Shown: positions 8,868 through 17,992, numbered from the stretch's first letter. The stretch: DNA of 64,000 nucleotides from CAYTTR01 sp964440805 (GCA_964440805.1 CAYTTR010000004.1:1-64000), one strand, 5' to 3'. A program made the numbers and translations. The notes: a model not told the origin generated them from the letters alone.

Positions 8868-10117
8868 ATTTCCCGGTTTTTCTTCTTCTCTTCAGATTGC
8901 TGGATAACTACGGAGGCTGTCATATCCCCGATAATATTGGTAGTTGTCCGGCACATATCGAGAAAACGGTCCACCCCGAGAATTAGAGCAATCCCTTCCA
9001 GGGGAACACCAATCTGCTTGAGGACCATGGCCAGGGTAATAATTCCAGCCGAGGGCACACCGGCTGCTCCCACTGAAGAGAGAACCGCCATGAGAACAAT
9101 GGTTAACTGAGCAGTTAATCCTAAGGGAATTCCATATATTTGGGCTATAAATACTGCTGCCACGCCCTGATAGAGGGCGGTACCGTCCATGTTGATGGTA
9201 GCTCCTAAGGGAATGACGAATGAGGAATATTCCCTGGATACGCCTATATGCTCCGCGCATTCCATGGCCACCGGAAGAGTGGCATTGGAACTGGAAGTAC
9301 TGAAGGCGATGATCATTGCCTCTTTGGTAGCTTTGAAGAAGAAAAAGGGATTGGTCCGGCCCAGAACTGAGATGGCCAAGCTGTTAACGGAAAAGGTGTA
9401 GAGAAAAAGCCCTCCTATAACTACTAAAGAATATTTCAGAAGAGTGAACAAAATATCCACTCCATATTGACCGATGACCGCTGCAATCAAGGCCAGAACT
9501 CCGTAAGGAGCTAACCTCATGGCCATGTGAACAATCTGAATAATAGCTTCATTTACTCCCTCAAAGAAGGAAATAACTCCCTTGGCTTTATCTTTCGTGA
9601 TAAGAGTCAGGGCAATGCCGAAAATGATGGCCAGAAAAATAACCTGGAGCATGTTGCCTTCGACCAATGCCTTGACTGGATTCATGGGAACGGTGTCCAC
9701 CAGGATATCAATTAAAGATGGCTTCTCTTCCAGTGTTTGCAATCCTACTTCTGCTTTTGATTCATAACCCTGGTAGAGCTGGGTTTTTACATCCTCGGAC
9801 AAACCTTCGCCTGGTTGAATAAAGTTGGCCAGAATTAATCCAATTGAAATGGCTATGGCAGTAGTCACCGTGAAATAGAAAAAAGCTTTAAAGCCGATGC
9901 GGCCCAGTTTTTTAATATCGCCCAAACTGGCTGTCCCCAGCATAAGGGAGACAAAAACCAGAGGAACAACAATCATGGTGATTAACCGGAGAAAGATGGT
10001 TCCAACTGGTTCGATGAGCTGGGCTTTTTCCCCGAAGACCAGGCCGACAATAATACCAAGTATTAGACCGATAAATATCTTGGTATGGAGCTTAACTTTC
10101 CTTAGCTTGAAGCCCAT
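8852..10117 (-). CDS. dicarboxylate/amino acid:cation symporter (DAACS)
   Basis: Sodium- or proton-coupled transporter of the GltP/DctA family, taking up acidic amino acids or C4-dicarboxylates through the inner membrane. It has about eight helices, the serine-rich reentrant loop (STSSSNATLP), and the substrate/cation motif TINMDGTALYQG; the late segment SVGAAGVPSAG is also typical. At 421 residues it is full length. It could supply glutamate to the large glutamate dehydrogenase at 34.7-37.6 kb, which is inference. It overlaps tail-to-tail with the acyltransferase gene. Confidence 0.92.
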   Translation of the reverse strand: MGFKLRKVKLHTKIFIGLILGIIVGLVFGEKAQLIEPVGTIFLRLITMIVVPLVFVSLMLGTASLGDIKKLGRIGFKAFFYFTVTTAIAISIGLILANFIQPGEGLSEDVKTQLYQGYESKAEVGLQTLEEKPSLIDILVDTVPMNPVKALVEGNMLQVIFLAIIFGIALTLITKDKAKGVISFFEGVNEAIIQIVHMAMRLAPYGVLALIAAVIGQYGVDILFTLLKYSLVVIGGLFLYTFSVNSLAISVLGRTNPFFFFKATKEAMIIAFSTSSSNATLPVAMECAEHIGVSREYSSFVIPLGATINMDGTALYQGVAAVFIAQIYGIPLGLTAQLTIVLMAVLSSVGAAGVPSAGIITLAMVLKQIGVPLEGIALILGVDRFLDMCRTTTNIIGDMTASVVIQQSEEKKKNREIHPSS

Positions 10118-10246
10118 CGCTTTTCATGTTGTTAGGCTGGCCGGGGAAAAATTCTGGTAAACCGGGAAGACTTCCTATCATATATTTCCACTCTAATGAA
10201 GTCAATGTCCATAATCTCTTGCGGTCCAAAAATATATTATTAAAAC

Positions 10247-11008
10247 TCAGGATATTTTCCGGGCCTTATAAATAAAATTGGAGGTGCTGTTAAAGCGGCC
10301 TGAGGCGGGGAGGTGTTTTTCTATCTGAAAACCTTTTTCTTCCAGGAAATTTTGGATTTCTGTAGGGTAGTAGTAGTGACGGATAGGAACAAAATACCAA
10401 TCCATAATAAGTTCTTCCAGTTTTTCTCCCTTTCTTGATTTCTCTCTTTTCTTGAACAAGGCCACTACTGGAAAGAGAAAAAAAGCTATGATTTTAGATA
10501 AAGGTTTCCAAGTTTTGGATGGAGTCTTAAGAAGAGTTTTCCTTATGATTTCGTGAAGAAAAGTAAGCCTGGTCCGGGTATAGACAGCCAGTAAGAGAGA
10601 GCCCCCTTTTTTAAGCCCTCGCATCAGTTCTTCAATAGCTCTGAAAGGGTCTGTGGTGTGATGGACAGTGCCCCAGGCCCAAATGATATCAAAACTTTCA
10701 TCCTGGAAGGGAAGGGAAAGCATATCTCCTTTTCTGAAAGAAATGTTTTCCAGGCCGAATCTTTCCTTGAGTTTTTGTCCTGTTGACAGGCTTCCTTCGC
10801 TAATATCAATTCCAACTACTTCGGAGGCGCCTTTCCGGGCAAAAATAATACTGAAAATCCCTGTGCCGCAACCTGCATCAAGAACCTTTTTGCCTTTAAT
10901 TTCTTTACTGGAATAAAAAAGTTCCCAGTGTTTTTCTGACTCCGTTAATTCAGGAAGATATTCAGTCCAGACAACATCATAGAATCGGCTAACTTTTTCC
11001 TTGCCCAT
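10247..11008 (-). CDS. class I SAM-dependent methyltransferase
   Basis: Rossmann-fold methyltransferase of 253 residues. Motif I reads VLDAGCGTGIFS at about residues 41-52, the acidic residue after strand 2 is in GIDIS, and motif III/IV reads FDIIWAWGTVHHT near residue 105. The C-terminal half is basic and hydrophobic, suggesting membrane association. The substrate is unknown; its position beside two glycosyltransferases on the same strand hints at lipid or glycan methylation. Confidence 0.8.
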   Translation of the reverse strand: MGKEKVSRFYDVVWTEYLPELTESEKHWELFYSSKEIKGKKVLDAGCGTGIFSIIFARKGASEVVGIDISEGSLSTGQKLKERFGLENISFRKGDMLSLPFQDESFDIIWAWGTVHHTTDPFRAIEELMRGLKKGGSLLLAVYTRTRLTFLHEIIRKTLLKTPSKTWKPLSKIIAFFLFPVVALFKKREKSRKGEKLEELIMDWYFVPIRHYYYPTEIQNFLEEKGFQIEKHLPASGRFNSTSNFIYKARKIS

Positions 11009-11088
11009 ATTTCCTGGTGATCCTTTCTCTGTCGGTGACTGGAATTTAGTGTAAAAGCTGGAAGAAATGAAGTCAATGGTTTTTATTC

Positions 11089-12276
11089 TCAGGCGGGGTC
11101 AGTTTGAGATGATTCCAAGTTACTGTGGGCAATCTGCAGGATTTTGTTGATTTTTTCCAAGTACTTGACATAGGTGAAATTCTGAAGGGCCCACTTTTGA
11201 GCTCTTTCTGCTTTCAGCTTAGCTTCTTTGTTTTTTAAAGCAAAAGAAAGCCCGTCGGCCAATCCCTTTGGGGTGGGCGGTACCAGAACCGCATGTTCTT
11301 CGGTGAGAAGCTGGGTGTGGGTCCAGAGATTGGTAGCCACGATGGGTTTTCCGGATTTAAGAAAAGTATAAATTTTAAGCGGAGTATTGGTTCCTGCCAC
11401 CCGGGGGGAAACCAGAATATCAGAGATAGCTATGAAGGCAGGGACCTTCTCAGGTGGCATTTCTCCCAGAAAGATAACCCGGCTTAAAACACTTAGACGA
11501 TGAGCTTTCTGTTTCATTTTTTCAACATCTTTACTGCTTCCTCCGAGAAGCAGAAGCTTGGCTTTTTCTTCAGGGAGAAAACCCATTGCCTCAAGAAGAC
11601 AGGGGATTCCCTGGTAAGGGAGAAAATTTCCTGCATAAAGAATGATTTTTTCGTCAGAGGATGCATAGCGTTTTCTTAAGGCAGCCAATTCTTTGTCTTC
11701 AGGAAGGGGATATTCAAAATCGATGAAGTTTTCCAGCAAGACTGTTTTTTCTTTTTGCCCTTCCTTGGTTACTGTTCTAAGGAGGTCGGGGCAGATAACA
11801 ATTATCGCCTGGGAATTCCGTAAAACCCACTTTTCCAGCCAAGAAAAAAGGTTTTTCAACAAGGTCGAGCGGCTGAAATTGAAATTTGTCAATTGTTGAG
11901 GAAGACTTGAGTGCATGTCGTAAATATGTGGAATACTCCAGATTTTGGCCAGTAAAGTACCAATCCAGGAGGCTTCCTCATGGGTAAAAATAAGATGATA
12001 TCTTTCTTTAGTCAGATAAAACAGGGATGTTCCAGTAAGAAGTCCGTCCAGAGGAATTTTTACAGAAGAAGGCCCGATTTTAATTTTTTTTAAACCGAAT
12101 AAATTTGGTAACCGGTGAATTTTTACACCTGGAATTTGCTTGTCTTCGCCCAAGGGATAGGTGATGAGATCAACTTGATGACCGAGGTCAGTAAGAGCTT
12201 TTAAGCGGAAGTAGACACTGATGGGAGTTCCCCTTGGCTGGAAAAAAGGCTCTGGAGCCAACATCAGGATTTTCAT
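11089..12276 (-). CDS. glycosyltransferase family 4
   Basis: Retaining GT-B glycosyltransferase (GT4) of 395 residues. The N-terminal domain opens MKILMLAPEPFF with the acceptor-side loop QPRGTPISVYFR. The C-terminal domain has IILYAGNFLPYQGI, then LGEMPPEKVPAF, and the donor-binding stretch GTNTPLKIYTFLKSGKPIV near residue 305-325, which replaces the usual EGFG-type loop. It is separated by 15 bases from the GT2 gene read just before it, so the two probably form one transcript for surface glycan assembly. Sugar specificity is not predictable. Confidence 0.87.
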   Translation of the reverse strand: MKILMLAPEPFFQPRGTPISVYFRLKALTDLGHQVDLITYPLGEDKQIPGVKIHRLPNLFGLKKIKIGPSSVKIPLDGLLTGTSLFYLTKERYHLIFTHEEASWIGTLLAKIWSIPHIYDMHSSLPQQLTNFNFSRSTLLKNLFSWLEKWVLRNSQAIIVICPDLLRTVTKEGQKEKTVLLENFIDFEYPLPEDKELAALRKRYASSDEKIILYAGNFLPYQGIPCLLEAMGFLPEEKAKLLLLGGSSKDVEKMKQKAHRLSVLSRVIFLGEMPPEKVPAFIAISDILVSPRVAGTNTPLKIYTFLKSGKPIVATNLWTHTQLLTEEHAVLVPPTPKGLADGLSFALKNKEAKLKAERAQKWALQNFTYVKYLEKINKILQIAHSNLESSQTDPA

Positions 12277-12291
12277 TGGATTTTCAGTCCA

Positions 12292-13278
12292 TCAAGAGTT
12301 TATTTGTTTATTATTTTGATCGGAATCAATAATCTCTCTAATAAAGTAAATCTTTTTGTTGGAGGATTCATGATGAGCTCTGACCATTAATTCTCCCAGA
12401 AGTCCCATGGTGATGAATTGAATACCGATGACCACCAGCAGAATGGCCAGAAGCAAAAGGGGCCGGTTACTTATTCCCTGTTGAGCTATTAACCGGAGAT
12501 AGGATAAGTACAGGCCGATGGCTCCGCCCACCATACCACTTATCAAGCCAAAAAAGCCAAATATCTGGAGAGGCCGGGTGGAGTAGCTCAGCAGGAATTT
12601 GACTGTGAGAAGATCAAGAATGACTTTGACAAATCGGAACACGCTATATTTAGAGCTGCCGTGTTTTCTGGGGCGGTGGTTTACCTGAATTTCAGTGATG
12701 GAAACTCCTATGTGGCTGGCGATGGCTGGTATAAAGCGGTGGAGTTCTCCATAGAGATTTATATTCTCCACGATATCCTTCCGGAATGCTTTAAGAGAGC
12801 AACCGAAATCATGTAGCTTTATATGAGTGATGTAGGAAATCAAACGGTTGGCAATAAGAGAGGGGAGGCGCCGGGTAATGAAGCGATCTTTTCTTTTCTT
12901 TCTCCAGCCATTGACTATGTCGTAGCCCTGATTCAGTTTTTCTAAAAGCCGGGGGAAATCCCGGGGATCGTTTTGGAGGTCAGCATCCAGAGTGAGGATG
13001 ATTTCTCCTTTAGCATGATCAAATCCAGCAGAAAGAGCTGCGGTCTGTCCGAAGTTCTTTCTTAACCTGATTATTTTCACCCTGGAGTCCTGTTTTTGGA
13101 GCTTTTTTAGAACTACAAAAGATTCGTCCCAGCTTCCGTCGTCTATGAAAATAATTTCGTATGATTTATTTGCTTGGGTGATAGAGACGATTATTTCCTG
13201 GTAGAGTTCTGGAAGGTTTTCAGCTTCGTTATAAACAGGAACCACCACTGAAAGTTCAAGCTCTTTTTTTGTTTCCAT
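12292..13278 (-). CDS. GT2 polyprenyl-phosphate glycosyltransferase with two TM helices (ArnC/GtrB-like)
   Basis: Membrane-anchored GT2 of 328 residues. The catalytic domain has VVVPVYNEAENLPEL, FIDDGSWDES, LDADLQNDP (the DxD-type metal site) and the acceptor-side HRFIPAIA segment. Two transmembrane helices follow (about residues 230-255 and 268-292). ArnC, GtrB and YfdH proteins share this plan and load a sugar onto undecaprenyl phosphate. I chose the ATG at 13278, since upstream residues in the frame do not resemble the family. It is followed after 15 bases by the GT4 gene. Confidence 0.85.
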   Translation of the reverse strand: METKKELELSVVVPVYNEAENLPELYQEIIVSITQANKSYEIIFIDDGSWDESFVVLKKLQKQDSRVKIIRLRKNFGQTAALSAGFDHAKGEIILTLDADLQNDPRDFPRLLEKLNQGYDIVNGWRKKRKDRFITRRLPSLIANRLISYITHIKLHDFGCSLKAFRKDIVENINLYGELHRFIPAIASHIGVSITEIQVNHRPRKHGSSKYSVFRFVKVILDLLTVKFLLSYSTRPLQIFGFFGLISGMVGGAIGLYLSYLRLIAQQGISNRPLLLLAILLVVIGIQFITMGLLGELMVRAHHESSNKKIYFIREIIDSDQNNKQINS

Positions 13279-13755
13279 CCCGGTCAATATATCATAAAAA
13301 GAAGGCCTGGCGCCATTTTTTTTATTGATCTTATGATATCCCGGGCAAAAGGATAAATCCTGAAAGGATAGTAAAAGTCTTCGAGGAAGTTTATCCAAAG
13401 GTTAATATAATTCGCTACTAAAAATTTAAACCATTTGGAGAAAAGCATAAAAAGGAAGTCAAAGAATTATGAAGCTCCTCAACTTACAGAAGATGAGAGA
13501 GGCTATTCTTACAGAGGGGGGCGGCTTGAGGAAGGTGTTTGGTTTCAGTGATTATCTTTTAGTTTTTCTGGAAGGGCAGACTAAAGGGAAGTATATGTGA
13601 TTTGTGACAAGAGAGATTTTTCTTATAATGGCTTCTAAAAGCTTGAGACAGAGGGCTATCCGGATATAACAAATAATAGAAATGTCTATTTCTAGGACGA
13701 ATGGAAAGTTAGGAAATATAGAATTTGTTTAAAAGAGCTGGGTGTTGGTTCTGAT
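13279..13755. other. 477-bp intergenic region with possible gene remnant
   Basis: Between the GT2 and asnA genes, both on the minus strand, lies an unusually long spacer. It holds a 43-codon plus-strand frame described separately. Downstream of it, 13600-13740, short peptide-like stretches appear in several plus frames interrupted by stops, as in a decayed gene. No repeat or strong promoter was seen. Confidence 0.35.
13469..13600 (+). CDS. small ORF of 43 codons, possible gene fragment
   Basis: An ATG-initiated frame preceded by AAGGAAG nine bases upstream encodes a 43-residue peptide beginning MKLLNLQKMREAIL and containing GGGLRKVFGFSDYLLVF. I do not recognise it. The composition looks protein-like, not random, and frames beyond the stop still read protein-like segments, so it may be the start of a frameshifted or deleted gene and not a functional small protein. 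It is antiparallel to both neighbours. Confidence 0.25.
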   Translation: MKLLNLQKMREAILTEGGGLRKVFGFSDYLLVFLEGQTKGKYM

Positions 13756-14793
13756 TCAAAAAAGAAAAATGTTATGCCGCTGGCAGTAGTCAATGGTTTC
13801 TTCATCCCAGAGGCTGGCCTGGACTTCACCGATATGGGCTTTTCTGAGATAAAACATGCACAGCCGGCTTTGCCCTATGCCTCCGCCGACGGAGAGAGGA
13901 AGTTTTCCTTCAAGAAGCAGGCGGTGGAAAAAAAGCTCAGCCCGCTTTTCTTCTCCTGCCAGCTTGAGCTGCTTGAGCAGCGCTTGTGAATCTACCCTGA
14001 TACCCATTGAAGAAAGTTCAAGAGCCTTATTCAATAAAGGAAACCAGACCAGAATATCTCCGTTTAGGCCGGGCCCTTCTTCGGTAGGGGTAATCCAGTC
14101 GTCGTAGTCAGGAGCCCGGGGGTCATGAGGCCGGCCGTTTTGGAGAGGAGCTCCTATTCCCTGAATAAAGACCGCTTTTTTGCTGCGGCAGATCTCGTTT
14201 TCTCTTTCTTCGGGAGAAAGATGGGGGAATTTTTTTTCAAGTTTTTGGGCCTGGATGAAGTAAATTTTTTCCGGAAGAAAGGGCCGGATAGAAGGATGTT
14301 TCCGGCAAACATGAAGTTCTGTTTTCCGGATTACTTTGTAAATTTTCCGGACGATTTGCTTAAGGAAAGCCGGGGTTCTTTCTTCAGGTCTGATGGTTCT
14401 TTCCCAGTCCCATTGGTCGACATAGACTGAATGGAGATTATCCGGTATTTCATCAGGCCGGACAGCGTTCATATCGGTGTATATTCCCTCGCCAGGCGGG
14501 ATATTCAGGCGGGCTAGAGTTAATCTTTTCCACTTTGCCAGGGATTGAACGATTTCTGCCCTGGCTCCGTTTAATCCGCTTAGAGTGAAAGAAACCGGCC
14601 GTTCGCTTCCGCTCAGGTCATCGTTTATACCCAGTCCTGATTTTACCAGGATGGGTGCTGTCACCCGGTGAAGATTCAAAGCTTCAGCCAGGGCGCTTTG
14701 AAAGTAATCTTTGATTTCCTTAATGGCTTTTTCGGTCTGAAGAATATCAAGAGCAGGTTTATATCCTGCTGGAGCTGTTGTTTTCGGATCCAT
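13756..14793 (-). CDS. asnA: aspartate-ammonia ligase (asparagine synthetase A)
   Basis: AsnA makes asparagine from aspartate, ammonia and ATP in the cytoplasm through an aspartyl-adenylate, using a fold related to class II tRNA synthetases. The match is along the whole 345 residues, with KSGLGINDDLSGSERPV, the YTDMNAVRPDE stretch, VDQWDWER and, at the end, LPLSVGGGIGQSRLCM, the motif 3-like arginine region. I chose the ATG at 14793 because AAGGAGG stands eight bases upstream; a start 15 codons earlier lacks such a site. The ammonia-dependent enzyme fits an anaerobe with ammonium-releasing amino acid metabolism. Confidence 0.95.
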   Translation of the reverse strand: MDPKTTAPAGYKPALDILQTEKAIKEIKDYFQSALAEALNLHRVTAPILVKSGLGINDDLSGSERPVSFTLSGLNGARAEIVQSLAKWKRLTLARLNIPPGEGIYTDMNAVRPDEIPDNLHSVYVDQWDWERTIRPEERTPAFLKQIVRKIYKVIRKTELHVCRKHPSIRPFLPEKIYFIQAQKLEKKFPHLSPEERENEICRSKKAVFIQGIGAPLQNGRPHDPRAPDYDDWITPTEEGPGLNGDILVWFPLLNKALELSSMGIRVDSQALLKQLKLAGEEKRAELFFHRLLLEGKLPLSVGGGIGQSRLCMFYLRKAHIGEVQASLWDEETIDYCQRHNIFLF

Positions 14794-14946
14794 AAAATCC
14801 TCCTTGTTTGGTTTTGAAAAGGGAAGGGGTGAAGACAAACTTATCGGGCGGAGGCTGCCGCCCGGTTATTATTATTGAGAGAAATAATGAAAGCAGGAAG
14901 CAAAGAAAGGAATGATAAAACGAATCCTACTTTCATCTTCCGCCTT

Positions 14947-14974
14947 ATTATACAAAAAAAGATAAAGCAGTCAA
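14947..14974 (-). promoter_or_regulatory. sigma-70 promoter for asnA
   Basis: On the minus strand, TTGACT and a perfect TATAAT are separated by 16 bases. The predicted transcript start is near 14940, giving a leader of about 145 bases before the asnA ATG. Confidence 0.65.
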
Positions 14975-15126
14975 TGTTTTTTAAATCTGCAAAGCTGCTC
15001 CATGGCAATATTGGCTAAGAAAAATGAGCCCGGTCTTAAAACCAATTTTTAGCAATAAAAAATCTTTTTCTTCATCTTCTGTTTTAATTACTATTCTCAG
15101 GCCACCGATTATTATTTTCGTACAAG

Positions 15127-15155
15127 TTGACTCTGATTGCATCCGGTGTTATTTT
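15127..15155 (+). promoter_or_regulatory. sigma-70 promoter for the WaaP-like gene run
   Basis: TTGACT and TATTTT are separated by exactly 17 bases, about 30 bases before the GTG start at 15187. It would drive the kinase, glycosidase-like and methyltransferase genes, whose ends touch or overlap. Confidence 0.6.
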
Positions 15156-15186
15156 AGCATGAGCCTTTTTTAAAGAAGTAGGAACA

Positions 15187-16011
15187 GTGGATAAGGAATT
15201 TCCAAGCCGGCCTGTAGCAGTAGCCGGTTATTCAGGCAGGATTCATTCTGATTTTAATACTTCCCCTTTTTTGAAAAAACTGGCTTCCATTGACACTCTG
15301 CTTGATTCGCCTGAAGCCAGGATTCTTCTGAAGGGACGAAACAGAGTAGCCGCGGTAAGTTTTCCGGTTTCTTCCGGAAAAACAAACGAGATTATAATTA
15401 AGGAATTCAGGCTCAGAGGAGTAAATCTTCTTAAAACCCTAATTCTTCCTTCCAAGGCAAAAAAGGCTTGGAGAGGGAGTGTCGGCTTGGTTCAGAGAGA
15501 AATTCCCACTTCTTTTCCGGTAGCTTATCTTGAACAAAAAAAGGGATTAATGGTGGAAAAGTGTTTTTTCCTCTCCCGCAAGATTCCTTTTTTTCAGGAA
15601 ATCCGGTTTCTTTTCCGCGACCTGAAAGGTAAAGCCCTGGAAGACCTGCTCCTTCACTTGGCTGCTTTTCTCCGCCAAATTCACCGGCAGGGAGTGCTGC
15701 ACCGCGATCTTTCAGACGGGAACATCCTGGTCAGACGTGAAGGCAGCGGCTATACTTTTTTTCTAGTAGATACAAACCGTATCCGGTTCCGGAAGCGAGT
15801 CGGTCTCTATTCAGGAATTAAAAGTCTTGTCCGGTTGGGGATTGCGTCTCATTACCAGCGTTTTTTCCTTGAGAAATACAGGGGCAATATAGGATTGAGC
15901 CGGACTGTATGGCTGTGGTATAAGCTGGGGAAAAATACTTTCTCAGCTTATCTCAGAGTTAAAAAAGCACTCGGTTTAAAAAAGTTAGCCCGAAAGCTCG
16001 GAGTCCAATAA
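15187..16011 (+). CDS. lipopolysaccharide core kinase-like protein (Kdo/WaaP family)
   Basis: Predicted protein-kinase-fold enzyme of 274 residues that phosphorylates heptose or Kdo in the lipopolysaccharide core. The ATP lysine lies in IIIKEFRLRG near residue 70, the catalytic loop reads VLHRDLSDGNIL near 171-182, and the metal-binding aspartate is in VDTNR near 195, replacing the DFG of classic kinases, as is usual in WaaP. GTG start with AAGTAGGA just upstream. It is followed after one base by a glycosidase-like gene. LPS context is supported by the GT9 gene earlier in the window. Confidence 0.8.
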   Translation: MDKEFPSRPVAVAGYSGRIHSDFNTSPFLKKLASIDTLLDSPEARILLKGRNRVAAVSFPVSSGKTNEIIIKEFRLRGVNLLKTLILPSKAKKAWRGSVGLVQREIPTSFPVAYLEQKKGLMVEKCFFLSRKIPFFQEIRFLFRDLKGKALEDLLLHLAAFLRQIHRQGVLHRDLSDGNILVRREGSGYTFFLVDTNRIRFRKRVGLYSGIKSLVRLGIASHYQRFFLEKYRGNIGLSRTVWLWYKLGKNTFSAYLRVKKALGLKKLARKLGVQ

Positions 16012-16012
16012 G

Positions 16013-17305
16013 ATGGAAGATTTCTCTTGGAACCCCTATGCCGACCAGCCGCACAATATAGCACCCAAAAAAGATCGCTGGCGGCTTCATCTCAAATATG
16101 CCGGAAGCTACCTCAGCCTGCTTCCTTCAAATTTGGCCAAGCTTTCCCCCTCCCTTTTTCTCTACTGGAAATACAGGCAAGAACTTTACACTAAAACTGT
16201 ATTTCTGGAAGATTGCTTTGCCGTTTCTGTCTCCATGGAAGAAACCCGGGAGAAAACAAAAAGAATAATATCCTCTTTAAAAGAGTTGGGAGTGGCTCAT
16301 ACTCTTTTTCGCCTCCCTTCCTGGGAAAAAGAAAAGATGGAACGCTTCCTGGAATTAGCCGAAATTCTTGATGGAGAGGGATTTTCTTTAACGCTTGCTC
16401 TCCTCCAGTGCCGCCGCGATGTTTTGGATTCCGGCCGCTGGAAAGAATTTCTGGAAGAGGTGTTTTACAGGTTCAAGGGATTGGTTTCTTTTTTTGAAAT
16501 CGGTCATGCTTGGAACCGGACCAAATGGGGACTCTGGAGCTGGAAAGAGTATCTCAAGCTTATGGAACCCGCTTCTGAGCTCTCTTCAAGGAAAGGCGTT
16601 AAATTAGTAGGGCCGGCAGTCATCGATTTTGAATTTCATCTTTATCCACCCCTCTTATCCCGATATTCCTTTGATAAGGTGTCTTCTCTCCTTTATGTTG
16701 ACCGGGGAGGGGCTCCGGAGAATACCCAGTTCGGCTGGGATACTTCCCGCAAAGTAGCTTTGTTGAAAGCAATTGTTGATTCCTGCCGGGGAGGGCCGAA
16801 AGATCTCTGGGTAACCGAAGTTAACTGGCCTCTTCGAGGCACCGGACCTTATTCGCCGGCTTCAGGAAAACCCAATGTCAGTGAAGAAGAACAGGCAAAT
16901 TATTTGGTACGCTACTATGTCCTTACCTTGGCCACAGGCTTAGTGGAGAGAGTTTACTGGTGGCAGTTGGCAGCCCCTGGATACGGTCTGGTGGATAACC
17001 GGGGTGATGGCTGGAGAAAGAGGCCTTCTTATCTTGCTCTGAAAACTTTAATTGATCTCCTTAAAGATAGCCGTTTCCTTAAAAAAATTCCCCATCCGGA
17101 AGCTTATATTTTTGTTTTTTCCAAAAATGACCACATTCTGGCTGTTGCCTGGAGAAAAGCCGGAGGGGGCAAGGTTGATTTTCCTTTTGAGGTGAAACAG
17201 ATTGTTACACGTGATGGACAAGTAAAACCGGCGAGATTCAGAAAAATTTTTATTGACACAAGCCCCTGTTATCTGATTTTAAAAGAAGAAGAAAAAATAT
17301 TATGA
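16013..17305 (+). CDS. glycosidase-like TIM-barrel protein
   Basis: A 430-residue protein that looks like a clan GH-A barrel (GH39/GH5-like) but is not a clear family member. The strand-4 region reads FFEIGHAWNRTKWG at about 160-173, where active enzymes have NE after EIG; here positions 165-166 are His and Ala, so the acid/base glutamate appears lost. The strand-7 nucleophile is retained as E269 in WVTEVNWP. An aromatic cluster, VYWWQL, follows near 325. There is no signal peptide. It sits between a WaaP-like kinase and a methyltransferase, overlapping the latter by four bases, so a lipopolysaccharide role is likely. It may bind or transfer sugar without classic hydrolysis. Confidence 0.65.
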   Translation: MEDFSWNPYADQPHNIAPKKDRWRLHLKYAGSYLSLLPSNLAKLSPSLFLYWKYRQELYTKTVFLEDCFAVSVSMEETREKTKRIISSLKELGVAHTLFRLPSWEKEKMERFLELAEILDGEGFSLTLALLQCRRDVLDSGRWKEFLEEVFYRFKGLVSFFEIGHAWNRTKWGLWSWKEYLKLMEPASELSSRKGVKLVGPAVIDFEFHLYPPLLSRYSFDKVSSLLYVDRGGAPENTQFGWDTSRKVALLKAIVDSCRGGPKDLWVTEVNWPLRGTGPYSPASGKPNVSEEEQANYLVRYYVLTLATGLVERVYWWQLAAPGYGLVDNRGDGWRKRPSYLALKTLIDLLKDSRFLKKIPHPEAYIFVFSKNDHILAVAWRKAGGGKVDFPFEVKQIVTRDGQVKPARFRKIFIDTSPCYLILKEEEKIL

Positions 17306-17970
17306 CCGCAGAAGTGAAAAGCCGGCCATTCGAAGATTACCAGGTTGATGAGTACGAAAAAAAACGTTACCGTGGGCTTGACCAGCGGTTGGTTGATAGC
17401 CGGGAGAAGGCGATTGTTAAAAAAATTTATAAAAAAATTACCCCTTCGGCCGGTCTTCTTCTTGATCTTCCCTGCGGCTACGGCCGTTTTTCAGCCCTTT
17501 CCTCAGGGACCGGTTTTTATCTTGTCCAAAGCGATATCTCTTTAGCCATGGTTAAAAGAGCTCTTAACCGGCCTTTGAAAGAAAATTTATTCAGGGCCGG
17601 AGCTGTGGCTGATGCAATCTTTGGGCTTCCCTTCAAAGAAAACGTCTTTCAAGCGGTTCTTTCCATGCGTTTTTTTCATCATCTACATCAAAGAGAAGAC
17701 CGCCTAACTGTTTTAACTGAGTTTCACCGGGTGAGTTCCTCTTGGGTTGTTCTTTCTTTTTACCGGTCCAATTTCCTTCACATCTTTCAGAGAAAGTTGC
17801 GGCGGAGGATTAAAAAAAGCCGGACCAGGATCAAAATGCTTACTTGGCGGGAATTCAAAAAAGAGCTATCCGGGGCCGGGTTTAAAGTGAAGAAAAAGTT
17901 CTCGCTTTTTCCCGGTCTTCACGGCCAGCAGATAGTCTGGCTTGAGAAAATAAAAGATAATAATATTTAA
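17302..17970 (+). CDS. class I SAM-dependent methyltransferase
   Basis: Methyltransferase of 222 residues with motif I LLLDLPCGYGRFSAL near residue 50, acidic end of strand 2 in QSDIS, and VLSMRFFHHLHQ as the motif IV region. The start codon overlaps the stop of the glycosidase-like gene (ATGA), showing translational coupling. With the upstream kinase it forms a three-gene unit probably acting on lipopolysaccharide or its precursor. Acceptor unknown. Confidence 0.8.
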   Translation: MTAEVKSRPFEDYQVDEYEKKRYRGLDQRLVDSREKAIVKKIYKKITPSAGLLLDLPCGYGRFSALSSGTGFYLVQSDISLAMVKRALNRPLKENLFRAGAVADAIFGLPFKENVFQAVLSMRFFHHLHQREDRLTVLTEFHRVSSSWVVLSFYRSNFLHIFQRKLRRRIKKSRTRIKMLTWREFKKELSGAGFKVKKKFSLFPGLHGQQIVWLEKIKDNNI

Positions 17971-17992
17971 AATTTGAAAGGAGAAGTCTGAA

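Larger units (their letters stand above)
14794..15186. other. divergent regulatory region asnA / WaaP-like gene, with asnA leader hairpin
   Basis: This 393-bp gap holds one good promoter per direction, listed separately. The predicted asnA transcript has a leader of about 145 bases. In it, 14845-14864 forms a 7-bp G+C-only stem (CGGGCGG / CCGCCCG, six-base loop) some 50 bases before the start codon. No T-box or known riboswitch core was recognised. The rest shows nothing notable. Confidence 0.45.

Noticed and set aside
8892..9260. A 122-codon open frame on the minus strand
   Set aside because: It lies wholly inside the dicarboxylate symporter gene in another frame, and the symporter has clear family motifs.
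14794..14940. T-box or other riboswitch in the asnA leader
   Set aside because: Only a simple G+C-rich hairpin is visible; no T-box sequence, specifier loop or antiterminator was found.
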